Shown here: in pieces, positions 1-6,943 of the stretch | How positions within the stretch are numbered: the stretch's first letter is position 1 | Layout of the letters: the number at the start of each line of letters is the position of its first letter | Source: JBJEDU01 sp051872395 | Lineage (GTDB): Bacteria; Bacillota_I; Bacilli_A; RFN20; CAG-826 | Direction of reading: 5' to 3' | NCBI GenBank assembly: GCA_051872395.1 | Contig: JBJEDU010000005.1 | Location: forward strand, 1 to 12,752 | Length of the DNA stretch: 12,752 bases | Notes under the pieces: model-generated | Told to the model about the DNA's origin: nothing | Databases searched by the model: none | The model's input: only the letters and a program-made list of their open reading frames with translations | Position numbers and translations under genes: made by a program

Positions 1-62
1 AAATTGTCAAAATGTTAAATACTAACCTTTGTTGCAATAACTTTGTCACTTAACTAAATGAT

Positions 63-76
63 AAAAATGCATTTTT
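63..76. repeat. A-tract/T-tract palindrome upstream of the rpsD promoter
   Basis: This is a perfect 14-bp palindrome, five A, TGCA, five T, ending four bases before the -35 box of the rpsD promoter. Seen directly. Phased A and T tracts at this position can act as an UP element that binds the RNA polymerase alpha subunits, which would suit a ribosomal protein promoter. It could also simply reflect AT-rich DNA. A related arm (AAAAAGCAT, 112-120) lies on the other side of the promoter. Confidence 0.35.
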
Positions 77-80
77 CCTA

Positions 81-110
81 TTGACAAATAAAGCACTATT
101 TTAATATTAT
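81..110 (+). promoter_or_regulatory. Vegetative (SigA-type) promoter of rpsD
   Basis: A perfect -35 box TTGACA (81-86) is followed after 18 bp by TATTAT (105-110), one mismatch from the -10 consensus. Transcription would start near 116-118, giving a leader of about 150 nt before the rpsD start codon. It is the best-formed promoter in the window and is correctly oriented for the only plus-strand gene. Confidence 0.7.
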
Positions 111-116
111 TAAAAA

Positions 117-268
117 GCATGTAATGCAGCATGTGGATATTGCTCGTCTGATGTTTATCAACTAATAAAGTAACCTAGCTACAAGGCGAAATTAAATTAA
201 ACACCCGGAGTTAAGAATTCACACCTATTCATTATTTTGCGAAAAAATAAAGAAAGGAAGGATATATC
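117..268 (+). promoter_or_regulatory. Structured 5' leader of rpsD, probable S4 autoregulatory element
   Basis: About 150 nt of untranslated leader lie between the predicted start of transcription and rpsD. Pairings visible by eye are GCAG (126-129) with TTGC (140-143), TGAT/ATCA (149-152 with 157-160, loop GTTT), CGTC (144-147) with GGCG (185-188), and GAGTT/AATTC (208-212 with 216-220, loop AAG). In Bacillus subtilis, S4 represses its own mRNA by binding a structured rpsD leader, so the same role is inferred here from position and foldability, not from a verified consensus match. The leader ends in a good ribosome binding site, AAAGGAAGG (253-261), seven bases before ATG. No terminator-like hairpin followed by a T run is visible, so control at translation is more likely than attenuation. 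Confidence 0.5.
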
Positions 269-874
269 ATGAGATATACAGGACCAGATTGGAAAAGATC
301 CCGTCGTCTTGGTTTTTCAACGCTTGAAACCCAAAAAGAATTAAGTAAACGTAATTACGGCCCAGGTCAACATGGTAATAACCGTAAGAAGAAAACTTCT
401 GAATATGGAAAACAATTGATTGAAAAACAAAAATTAAGACACATGTATAATGTCAATGAAAGACAATTCCGTAGATTATTTATGATTGCTTTAAAATCTA
501 AAGAAGTCACCGGCACTGCTTTCATGAAATTATTAGAATCACGCCTTGATAACTTAGTTTATCGTATGGGATTTGCTAGAACACGTCGTGGCGCAAGACA
601 ACTTGTCAATCACGGACACATTCAAGTCAATGGTAAGAAAGTTGATATCGCAAGTTACTTATGTGCTCCTGGCGATGAAATTGCGGTCAGAGAAAATTCT
701 AAGACTTTAAAAGTCATTAAAGAATCTTTAGAATCCTATGGCGCAAGAGTGGCTTATGTTGAAGTTAATGATAATGATTTAGTTGGTAAATTCGTTAGAG
801 AACCAAATCGTGATGAACTCAATATGGGTATCGAAGAATCCAACATCGTTGAATACTACAACCGTAAATTATAA
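269..874 (+). CDS. rpsD: 30S ribosomal protein S4
   Basis: This is a primary 16S rRNA-binding protein that nucleates assembly of the small ribosomal subunit body, and in many bacteria it also represses its own synthesis. The 201-aa product has the usual length and starts MRYTGPDWKRSRRLG. The N-terminal region (1-85) has the GPGQHG segment (31-36) and lacks the zinc-binding cysteines of some S4 proteins, so it is the zinc-free (C-minus) form. The S4 RNA-binding domain spans about 88-150, with LESRLDN at 89-95 and ARTRRGARQLVNHGHI at 103-118. The C-terminus SNIVEYYNRKL matches the family ending. The start is fixed by a strong Shine-Dalgarno seven bases upstream. It is the only plus-strand gene, is monocistronic here, and faces tyrS, the same arrangement known in Bacillus. 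Confidence 0.97.
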   Translation: MRYTGPDWKRSRRLGFSTLETQKELSKRNYGPGQHGNNRKKKTSEYGKQLIEKQKLRHMYNVNERQFRRLFMIALKSKEVTGTAFMKLLESRLDNLVYRMGFARTRRGARQLVNHGHIQVNGKKVDIASYLCAPGDEIAVRENSKTLKVIKESLESYGARVAYVEVNDNDLVGKFVREPNRDELNMGIEESNIVEYYNRKL

Positions 875-893
875 TTATTTAATTATAATAATA

Positions 894-922
894 AAAAAGT
901 TCCGATTTTGTCGGAACTTTTT
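894..922. terminator. Bidirectional intrinsic terminator between rpsD and tyrS
   Basis: A perfect 12-bp inverted repeat, AAAAAGTTCCGA (894-905) and TCGGAACTTTTT (911-922), encloses a 5-nt TTTTG loop. On the plus strand the GTTCCGA/TCGGAAC core is followed by a T run, ending rpsD transcripts 20 bases after the stop codon. On the minus strand the A tract becomes the T run, ending the long array after tyrS, whose stop codon lies 24 bases away. One hairpin thus serves two convergent units. Confidence 0.93.
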
Positions 923-945
923 ATTTTGTGATTTTTATAATAATA

Positions 946-2199
946 TTAGTTAAATTTCACTAAGAAATAACTTTTTTTACCTTTTCTAATCAAATGGTAT
1001 TCGTTAAATAAAGCAGTTTCTTTATTGATGATTAAAAGAGGGTCATTAACTTTTACTCCATTAAGAGAAACGGAATTATTTTTTATAAACTCTCTCGCTT
1101 CTCTTTTTGAAGTTGCTGCACCAATATCAATTAATAATTGTTCTAAGACTTGATTATTATTTACTTCTTTTATGTAATCAGAGAATATATCCACTAATTG
1201 GTCTTTAGTTAATGTTTCGATCTTTCCACTAAATAAGATTTCGCTCATCTTTACTGATTCATCAGCCTTTTCTTTACCATGAATTATTTTCGTAACTTCA
1301 TAAGCAACAGCTTTTTGAGCAACTCTTTGTCCTAGGGAAGCTAAGTGTTCTTTTTCAATAGCGATAATTTCTTCTTTACTTAAAAAAGTAAAGACTTTTA
1401 AATATCTAACTGCATCTTCATCAGTGGTATTAATAAAATATTGATAAAGTTTATATGGGGAAGTTAATTTTGGATCTAAAAATAATGCACCAGATTCAGA
1501 TTTACCGAATTTTTTTCCATCACTTCTAGTAATTAAGTGACATGTCATCACTTCCGCTTTTTCTTCATTTCCCAACACTTTTCTAATAAGTTCTAATCCA
1601 CTAGTAAGATTACCCCATTGATCAGAACCACCAAGTTGAATATTACAACCATAAGTTTGATGAATATGTAAGAAATCGATGGCTTGTAAAATATTGTATG
1701 AAAATTCTGTAAAAGAAATACCAGATTCTAATCGAGAAGAAATTATATCTTTATTTAAGAGGTAATTAATTGAGAAAAATTTGCCATAATCTCTTAAAAA
1801 ATCTAAAACATTCATCTTGGAAAACCAATCATAATTATTAATTAATAATCCTTTGTTTGGATCGCTTAAATCAATGAATCTTTCTAATTGAGATTTAATA
1901 GATTCGACATTCTTTTTTAAGGTTTCCGCACTTTGTAAATTTCTTTCTTGAGATTTACCACTTGGGTCACCAATCATACCAGTCGCACCACCAACAAGAG
2001 CAATAACTTTGTGACCTGCTCTTTGTAATCTCATAAGTAAAGAAATCATGACAAAATTACCAATATGAAGCGAACTTGCACTTGGATCAAAACCAACATA
2101 TATGGTTTGAGGAGTGTCTAAAAGTTTTTTCACATTCTCTTCATTTGAATAATCTTTTATTAATCCTCTAAATTTTAAATCTTCTAAAATGTTTTCCAT
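946..2199 (-). CDS. tyrS: Tyrosyl-tRNA synthetase
   Basis: This cytoplasmic class I synthetase charges tRNA-Tyr. The 417-aa product has the full domain order. The Rossmann catalytic domain carries the HIGH-type motif as LHIGN (44-48), preceded by YVGFDPSA. The tyrosine-binding segment includes GGSDQWGN (190-197). The KMSKS-type loop reads KFGKS (230-234), a common form in bacterial TyrRS. An anticodon-binding linker follows and an S4-like RNA-binding domain occupies about 350-415. The ATG is preceded by AGAGG (2207-2211), seven bases upstream. It is the last gene of the minus-strand array, 42 bp after the NAD salvage gene, and ends at the shared terminator. No T-box leader fits in the gap, although Bacillota tyrS genes often have one. 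Confidence 0.97.
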   Translation of the reverse strand: MENILEDLKFRGLIKDYSNEENVKKLLDTPQTIYVGFDPSASSLHIGNFVMISLLMRLQRAGHKVIALVGGATGMIGDPSGKSQERNLQSAETLKKNVESIKSQLERFIDLSDPNKGLLINNYDWFSKMNVLDFLRDYGKFFSINYLLNKDIISSRLESGISFTEFSYNILQAIDFLHIHQTYGCNIQLGGSDQWGNLTSGLELIRKVLGNEEKAEVMTCHLITRSDGKKFGKSESGALFLDPKLTSPYKLYQYFINTTDEDAVRYLKVFTFLSKEEIIAIEKEHLASLGQRVAQKAVAYEVTKIIHGKEKADESVKMSEILFSGKIETLTKDQLVDIFSDYIKEVNNNQVLEQLLIDIGAATSKREAREFIKNNSVSLNGVKVNDPLLIINKETALFNEYHLIRKGKKSYFLVKFN

Positions 2200-2228
2200 C
2201 TCGATACCTCTACAAAAATTTAATATAT

Positions 2229-2234
2229 ATTATA
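2229..2234 (-). promoter_or_regulatory. Possible -10 element for tyrS
   Basis: A perfect TATAAT reads on the minus strand in the 42-bp gap before tyrS, about 30 bases upstream of its ATG. No -35 match is found 16-18 bp further upstream (CTATCC or similar) and there is no TG extension, so it may be chance in AT-rich DNA. If real, it would give tyrS a separate transcript with a roughly 20-nt leader. Confidence 0.25.
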
Positions 2235-2241
2235 CTTTATT

Positions 2242-3339
2242 TTAATAAATAGGATAGTTTACTTTTACCAATCTCTTAGATGGATAATTTCTTCGGCCTT
2301 CTTTAGCTTGGTCTTTTCCATCTAGCATAACTAAGTCACCAGTAAATCCCACAGTCATATTATTAACGAAAGAAGTTCCAACTCCATACATATTAACTGG
2401 CACTCCTTCATTAACCCACTCTTCAATTTTTTCTTTAGTGAATGAACTACTGACGACAATGTTGACATAATTAAATCCTTCATCATCAAGAGCTTTTCTT
2501 AAAGCGTAAATTAGTTGTTTACAAACACCATGTGGATTAAATCCAGATGTATCTTTATCATCAAAATAATGATCAATTAATGATAATGATGTATCAACAC
2601 GAACAGCCTTCAATTTATCTTTTAAATGTCTCGCTAAAATTAATGAATCTCTAACGACATTATTATGATAATCAATTAACGCAGTAACTTTTTCATTTGG
2701 GTAAGATTTTAAATAAATGTCACTAGCTTTACAAACATCTCCATCACAAATTTGAATTAAAGCGTGAGGCATTGTACCCATACCTTTTCCACCCCACCAT
2801 AAACCTTGCGCATCAGTGCTAACTCTATCAATTCCTGCAACATATGTCGCATAACCATCTCCGATTTGAGTTTTATAATCGTCTTGACGATCCGCCATTG
2901 AAAATACTGGGGTATCTTTACAAACTTTTTTTACTTCATAAACGTTAGTGGCAACTGAACTTCTTCTAGCTAAAATGCCATCGATAACACTTTCTAAAAA
3001 TCCAAAATTTTCATATTTGCCAGTCACTTTTAATACTGGCTCTCCGCTTTGAATAATGTCACCATCATTAAGCGCTAAAATTTCTAATTCTTCTGGGTGA
3101 ATGGCAAAAGTATGAATGAGAGCAATCGCTTCATCAATACCACAGAGCATCGTGTTATCTCTTCTTTGAAACCATTGCATGGTAACGATATGATTAGGTT
3201 CGTTTTCTTTAACAATCTTATTACTCTTCAAAAAGTAATTCGCGCTATAAAACCCATCTTTTAATCTTTCATCAAATTGGAAAGTTTTGTTTGTTAATCT
3301 AAGAATCTTTCCTTCCTTTTTTAATTGAACTTCATTCAT
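2242..3339 (-). CDS. pncB: Nicotinate phosphoribosyltransferase (NAD salvage)
   Basis: The enzyme joins nicotinate to 5-phosphoribosyl-1-pyrophosphate, with ATP hydrolysis, to give nicotinate mononucleotide for NAD synthesis. The product is 365 aa, the short form of the family. Recognisable segments are the substrate-pocket stretch GDGYATYVAGIDRVSTDAQG (160-179), GTMPHALIQ (188-196), the barrel strand VRVDTS (246-251), and the phosphate-binding strand YGVGTSF (318-324) near the C-terminus. The ATG is preceded by AAGGAG (3349-3354), nine bases upstream, and overlaps the last 8 bp of the upstream ytpR-like gene, so translation is probably coupled. Quinolinate or nicotinamide relatives are possible in principle, but the GTMPHAL and GVGTS segments favour the nicotinate enzyme. 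The gene implies dependence on external niacin, although no transporter lies nearby. Confidence 0.88.
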   Translation of the reverse strand: MNEVQLKKEGKILRLTNKTFQFDERLKDGFYSANYFLKSNKIVKENEPNHIVTMQWFQRRDNTMLCGIDEAIALIHTFAIHPEELEILALNDGDIIQSGEPVLKVTGKYENFGFLESVIDGILARRSSVATNVYEVKKVCKDTPVFSMADRQDDYKTQIGDGYATYVAGIDRVSTDAQGLWWGGKGMGTMPHALIQICDGDVCKASDIYLKSYPNEKVTALIDYHNNVVRDSLILARHLKDKLKAVRVDTSLSLIDHYFDDKDTSGFNPHGVCKQLIYALRKALDDEGFNYVNIVVSSSFTKEKIEEWVNEGVPVNMYGVGTSFVNNMTVGFTGDLVMLDGKDQAKEGRRNYPSKRLVKVNYPIY

Positions 3340-3886
3340 CTTTCTTTTCTCCTTCTATTAAAAAATAATCTTGATTTTCTACTTCATTTTCATCTAAATA
3401 ATAAATATTTTCACTGTTAGAAATATTGAGTTCTTTTTCACTTAATAAATGATTATCTTTTGAAACACTGAGGTCTAAAAGAATATCATTTTTCGTTGAA
3501 AAAACCGCGTATTTGCTAATTTCAACGTTATTTGGCAAAGAAATTTCAATAATTTGATTATTAATTCGTATTGATTTTGAAGAAATAATTTTAACGATTT
3601 TAAAAGAGTTTTTATTTCTTTCAATTAGTTTAGAAAATCCAGAATTAACAATCATATCATTAATCATTTCACAAACAACTTTTGGAATAGAAACAACAAT
3701 TCCATTGAGCATTATTTTAATATATTGATTAACATGAAAAATGTTGTAACCAATAATTTCATCATCATGATATATAGCGCATACATCTTTATTTCTTTTA
3801 TAGGATGTAACTTTTTTATCGTGATCAAAAATAATAAATAATGTATCTTTAAAATTTTTATATGAGTAAAATAATGCGCAGTTCAT
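3332..3886 (-). CDS. Divergent YtpR-like protein with a degenerate tRNA-binding domain
   Basis: A 184-aa soluble protein, not confidently named by motifs alone. The N-terminal part (1-85) resembles the DUF4479 domain of YtpR, with a cytosolic start and GYNIF at 46-50. The C-terminal part (about 95-178) follows the outline of the EMAP-type OB-fold tRNA-binding domain: FKIVKI at 95-100, LLSEKELNI at 147-155 where the family has an ICS..EL motif, then a YYLDE turn and a short C-terminal strand. The family's hallmark HPNADKL segment and the CGAxN segment are absent, and the region is shortened. The gene lies one base after the M42 peptidase gene and overlaps pncB. Bacillus ytpR sits near an M42 peptidase gene and trmB, which supports homology. 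RNA binding is doubtful given the lost motifs. A GGAAAG site eight bases upstream supports the start. Confidence 0.6.
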   Translation of the reverse strand: MNCALFYSYKNFKDTLFIIFDHDKKVTSYKRNKDVCAIYHDDEIIGYNIFHVNQYIKIMLNGIVVSIPKVVCEMINDMIVNSGFSKLIERNKNSFKIVKIISSKSIRINNQIIEISLPNNVEISKYAVFSTKNDILLDLSVSKDNHLLSEKELNISNSENIYYLDENEVENQDYFLIEGEKKDE

Positions 3887-3887
3887 T

Positions 3888-4916
3888 TTATTTTCTTTCC
3901 ATTAATAATTTATTAATTTTCTCTTCATCTAAATAAGATAAAATTCCAATGAGTTCATTTTTTGCAGCGTGATAATCAAACGCTGAAATAACTGTTTTAT
4001 TTGTGTGAATATTTTCACCACATATACAAAGTGTCATCGCTAAAGCGCCATTTCTAGTTTTAAATAACGCGCCAGCATTCGTGCCACCTTTAGTTCTAAA
4101 ATAATCTTGATAAGAAATATTCAAATTAGAGGCAACAGTTTTTTGAAGTTCTAATGCTTCTTTAAAAGCGACCATACTACCATCGTTATGGCGAATTAAA
4201 AATCCACCTTTAAGTTTTCCATTACCTTCAATTTCTGCATCAGCGGGTGAACAATCTAAAGATATAGACATATCATAATTTTGAGTCAAAGCGCAAATAC
4301 TCGCCCCTCTTAAACCAACTTCTTCTTGAGTTAAAAAAGCAAAGGTTACATTAAATGATAAATCTAAATCTTTTAAAGCTTTCATCGTTTCAAGAATAAT
4401 AGCGACACCAAATCGGTCATCGAAGGCTTTTCCTTGCACTAATTGATTATCTTCAAGCGTTTTTAAATTACCCTTACAAACAATCATGCAACCAGCGCCG
4501 ACATCATTATTTACTAATTCTTCTTTATTGAATTTAAAACGATAAATAGATTCTTTTTCACAAGAAACAAATTTACCCTTCAAATAGTTATTATTTTTTG
4601 TTTTAAGAAGAAGAGTTTGTTTTTTTAAAAATTCTGGATTAATTCCTCCAATAGGTATTGCGATAGCAATATAATCTTTAACCATTACAGATAAAAATCC
4701 GATTTCATCCATATGAGCGTCAATTAAAATGGTATGTTTGTTTTCTTTTTTATGTTTATAAGCATAAATATTACCAACATTATCAATTTCAAATGGATAA
4801 TTTAACTTTTTAACTTCTTTTTTAATGAAGTTTCTCACTTCATCTTCAAAACAAGAAATTCCATTTAGTTCAATCAACTTTTTTAATAATTTAATTTCAC
4901 TATCTAAAAATTTCAT
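3888..4916 (-). CDS. M42 family metallo-aminopeptidase (YtoP/PepA-like)
   Basis: A cytoplasmic di-metal aminopeptidase (342 aa) expected to trim N-terminal residues from peptides, usually as a large oligomer. All catalytic positions of family M42 are visible: DAHMDEIG with H68 and D70, KAFDDRFG with the bridging Asp at 166/167, TQEEVGLRGA with the general base and ligand Glu (E198, E199), D221 in SLDCSPAD, and H304 near the C-terminus. The usual lid/dimerisation insert lies between about 75 and 160. Two normally well-kept stretches differ: GTDAG is GTNAG (278-282) and PxRYIHS is CGENIHT (299-305), so substrate preference may have shifted. The ATG overlaps the trmB stop as ATGA, with AGAAGG about 11 bases upstream. 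Cellulase-type annotations sometimes given to M42 proteins should be disregarded. Confidence 0.92.
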   Translation of the reverse strand: MKFLDSEIKLLKKLIELNGISCFEDEVRNFIKKEVKKLNYPFEIDNVGNIYAYKHKKENKHTILIDAHMDEIGFLSVMVKDYIAIAIPIGGINPEFLKKQTLLLKTKNNNYLKGKFVSCEKESIYRFKFNKEELVNNDVGAGCMIVCKGNLKTLEDNQLVQGKAFDDRFGVAIILETMKALKDLDLSFNVTFAFLTQEEVGLRGASICALTQNYDMSISLDCSPADAEIEGNGKLKGGFLIRHNDGSMVAFKEALELQKTVASNLNISYQDYFRTKGGTNAGALFKTRNGALAMTLCICGENIHTNKTVISAFDYHAAKNELIGILSYLDEEKINKLLMERK

Positions 4917-5530
4917 AAATCTAATACCTTCTTTGCCACTAACCGATTAATTTTAATATTTTCTTTTCTGAAACTATCTTCATATTCGGTAATTGAATCA
5001 TATTCCATAATATCAGTATAATCCGTGGTTATATTAACTATTTCAAATTTATTTTTAACTAAATTATTTATACTATAAATAAATAACTCTTCATTATCTG
5101 TTTTAATAATCAATTCACCATCATCTTTTAAAACACGATAATATTCACTTAAAAATTTAACATCAGTCAATCTTCTTTTATGATGTCTTCTTTTTGGCCA
5201 CGGATCAGAAAAATTTAAAAATATATGGTTGATGGAATTTGAGTCAATATTAGGAATTAATTTATTTGCATCGCCAAAAAATAATTTTGCGTTTTCAATT
5301 TCATTTTCAACAAGTTTCTTCGCAGTGAATCCGCAACAAGTGATGACCTTTTCCACTCCAACAAAAACATTGGAAGGAAATTTTTTTGACATATTCACTA
5401 AAAAATCACCTTTTCCACTGCCAATTTCCAAATCGAAATCATGATAAGAAGCAATGTCAGTTTCACTAATCATCACTTCTTTATGTTCGTTAATAAAAGG
5501 CTCTGCCCAACTTTTAAATTTAGGCCTCAT
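4913..5530 (-). CDS. trmB: tRNA (guanine-N7-)-methyltransferase
   Basis: This is the SAM-dependent enzyme that makes m7G46 in the variable loop of tRNAs. Counting from the ATG at 5530 the protein has 205 aa and begins MRPKFKSW, a typical family start. The SAM-binding motif is EIGSGKGDF (35-43), the tRNA/catalytic motif is NFSDPWPKRRHHKRR (106-120), and the C-terminal TEYEDSFRKENIKI (181-194) is the family's TEYE region. A TTG just before this ATG, at 5533, could also start translation. AGGAG (5540-5544) lies 9 bases from the ATG and 6 from the TTG, so the choice is not certain. The start lies inside the last codons of the pepV-like gene and the stop overlaps the M42 start, so all three are probably coupled. 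A CC pair within the VEK helix (GVEKVITCCG) is unusual. Confidence 0.95.
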   Translation of the reverse strand: MRPKFKSWAEPFINEHKEVMISETDIASYHDFDLEIGSGKGDFLVNMSKKFPSNVFVGVEKVITCCGFTAKKLVENEIENAKLFFGDANKLIPNIDSNSINHIFLNFSDPWPKRRHHKRRLTDVKFLSEYYRVLKDDGELIIKTDNEELFIYSINNLVKNKFEIVNITTDYTDIMEYDSITEYEDSFRKENIKINRLVAKKVLDL

Positions 5531-6908
5531 CAATTAAAACTCCTAAAGATAAGATTGCTCTCGCATAAATTCTCATCGCTAAATATAAAGAAGATAATTT
5601 TGCTCTTTCTTTATTTGAGTGCATAAATGTATCAAAATCTAAAAATTGTGCACCAAAGGCAACGACATTTTTAGTTTCTTTCGCATATGTTCCTCCACCG
5701 ATAGCTAAGATATTTGTTTTATAATCTCCAGTTTCTTTTTGATAAGAATCTAATAAAGTTTTTACTAATAAAGAATCTTTTGAATAATATAAAAGATCAG
5801 CAGTTGAGGTAATTTTAATTTCAGCGTTATCAATTGAATGGATGATTTTATCTTTCAATTCATTAACATCCACTCCATCAACATGTCTAAAATTAACACC
5901 GATAAATAAATTGTTATTTTTATAAGTGATTAAACCAACATTTAATGAATTATGACCCATATCGGTTGATTCATTAAAGCAATTGATTCCTTTTCCATCA
6001 AGTGGAGTCAATTTATTAACGATATCAAATAGTTCGTTATTTTTATAATATTTTGCGAGATATTCAAGTAAAATCATCCCACTATTTTTTCCTTCTTCAG
6101 GAGTAGCACCATGTGCTGGAATTCCATTAAAAACAATGACATCATATTCACCACTACTCTCTAAAAAATAATCGACTTTTTCTTTATTTAATAAAGAAAT
6201 AAAATCATCGTGATGTTTGATTTTTAATGTCGCGCGAGAAATAACAGAATTATATGCGACACCAGCATCAATAGATTCGACATCATCTAAAATAATGGTT
6301 TTATTAATATTGAAATTAATCAATCCTTTTTCAGCAAAAATTAATGGGAAATCAGCGTCTGGAGAAAAGCCATATGTTGGTACCTTTTTCTTTAAAACAT
6401 CAAAATAATATTGCATACCAAGCGAGCCAGATTCTTCATTGCCACCAACTAAAAATCTTACTTGATAATCACCTAATAATTTATTTTCTTTTAAAGCTTT
6501 CAAAGCATAATAACACGCTAAAAGAGGACCTTTGTCATCGCTGACCCCTCTTCCATAAATAATGTCATCTTCTTTCTTTAACAAGAAAGGATTGCTTTCC
6601 CATCCTTCTCCAGCTGGTACCACATCAGCGTGAGCCATAATAGTAATGTTTTTTGTTCCTTCACCAATTAATATTTCTACAACCATATTTTTATAATTTT
6701 TAACTTTAAATCCATCTTGCTTCGCTAATTTCATAATGAAATTTAAAGCCTTACTTACTCCAATACCAAAAGGATCATCTTTAGAAGAAGTAAGTTTATC
6801 GTAAGTTGAATCAATTGCAATAAATGTTGATAAATTAGTTAAAAATTCTTCGTGATAAGGCACTAATAAGGAAGAAAAATCAATTTCATTAATATTAAGT
6901 TTATTCAT
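5520..6908 (-). CDS. pepV: PepV-like M20 family dipeptidase
   Basis: A cytoplasmic zinc dipeptidase (462 aa) that hydrolyses dipeptides with broad specificity late in peptide use. Catalytic features in order are MAHADVVPAG (H93 ligand, D95), GRGVSDDKG with the bridging Asp (D124), GGNEESG with the catalytic and ligand Glu pair (E158, E159), PDADFP with D184, and H430 in FMHSNKE. The inserted lid/dimer domain occupies about 195-380 and includes AHGATPEEGKN, the PepV-type segment. GGGTYAKE near the C-terminus is also typical. Length and motif spacing fit PepV rather than shorter M20 deacylases. The ATG is preceded by GAGGT eight bases upstream. It lies 35 bp after the ECF gene, and its last codons overlap the trmB start. 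Confidence 0.92.
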   Translation of the reverse strand: MNKLNINEIDFSSLLVPYHEEFLTNLSTFIAIDSTYDKLTSSKDDPFGIGVSKALNFIMKLAKQDGFKVKNYKNMVVEILIGEGTKNITIMAHADVVPAGEGWESNPFLLKKEDDIIYGRGVSDDKGPLLACYYALKALKENKLLGDYQVRFLVGGNEESGSLGMQYYFDVLKKKVPTYGFSPDADFPLIFAEKGLINFNINKTIILDDVESIDAGVAYNSVISRATLKIKHHDDFISLLNKEKVDYFLESSGEYDVIVFNGIPAHGATPEEGKNSGMILLEYLAKYYKNNELFDIVNKLTPLDGKGINCFNESTDMGHNSLNVGLITYKNNNLFIGVNFRHVDGVDVNELKDKIIHSIDNAEIKITSTADLLYYSKDSLLVKTLLDSYQKETGDYKTNILAIGGGTYAKETKNVVAFGAQFLDFDTFMHSNKERAKLSSLYLAMRIYARAILSLGVLIDEA

Positions 6909-6943
6909 GCTGAATTACCTCACTTTAATATATTAAATTACGA

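Noticed and set aside
1..268. Searched for a tRNA, small ORF or mobile-element end in the gene-free left region
   Set aside because: No cloverleaf, no start codon with ribosome binding site opening a useful frame, and no terminal repeats; only promoter and leader signals are present.
6924..6937. 14-bp palindrome of only A and T before the pepV-like gene, which could hide a -10 box
   Set aside because: No -35 match at the right distance inside the ECF gene end, and A/T-only palindromes are common at this base composition.
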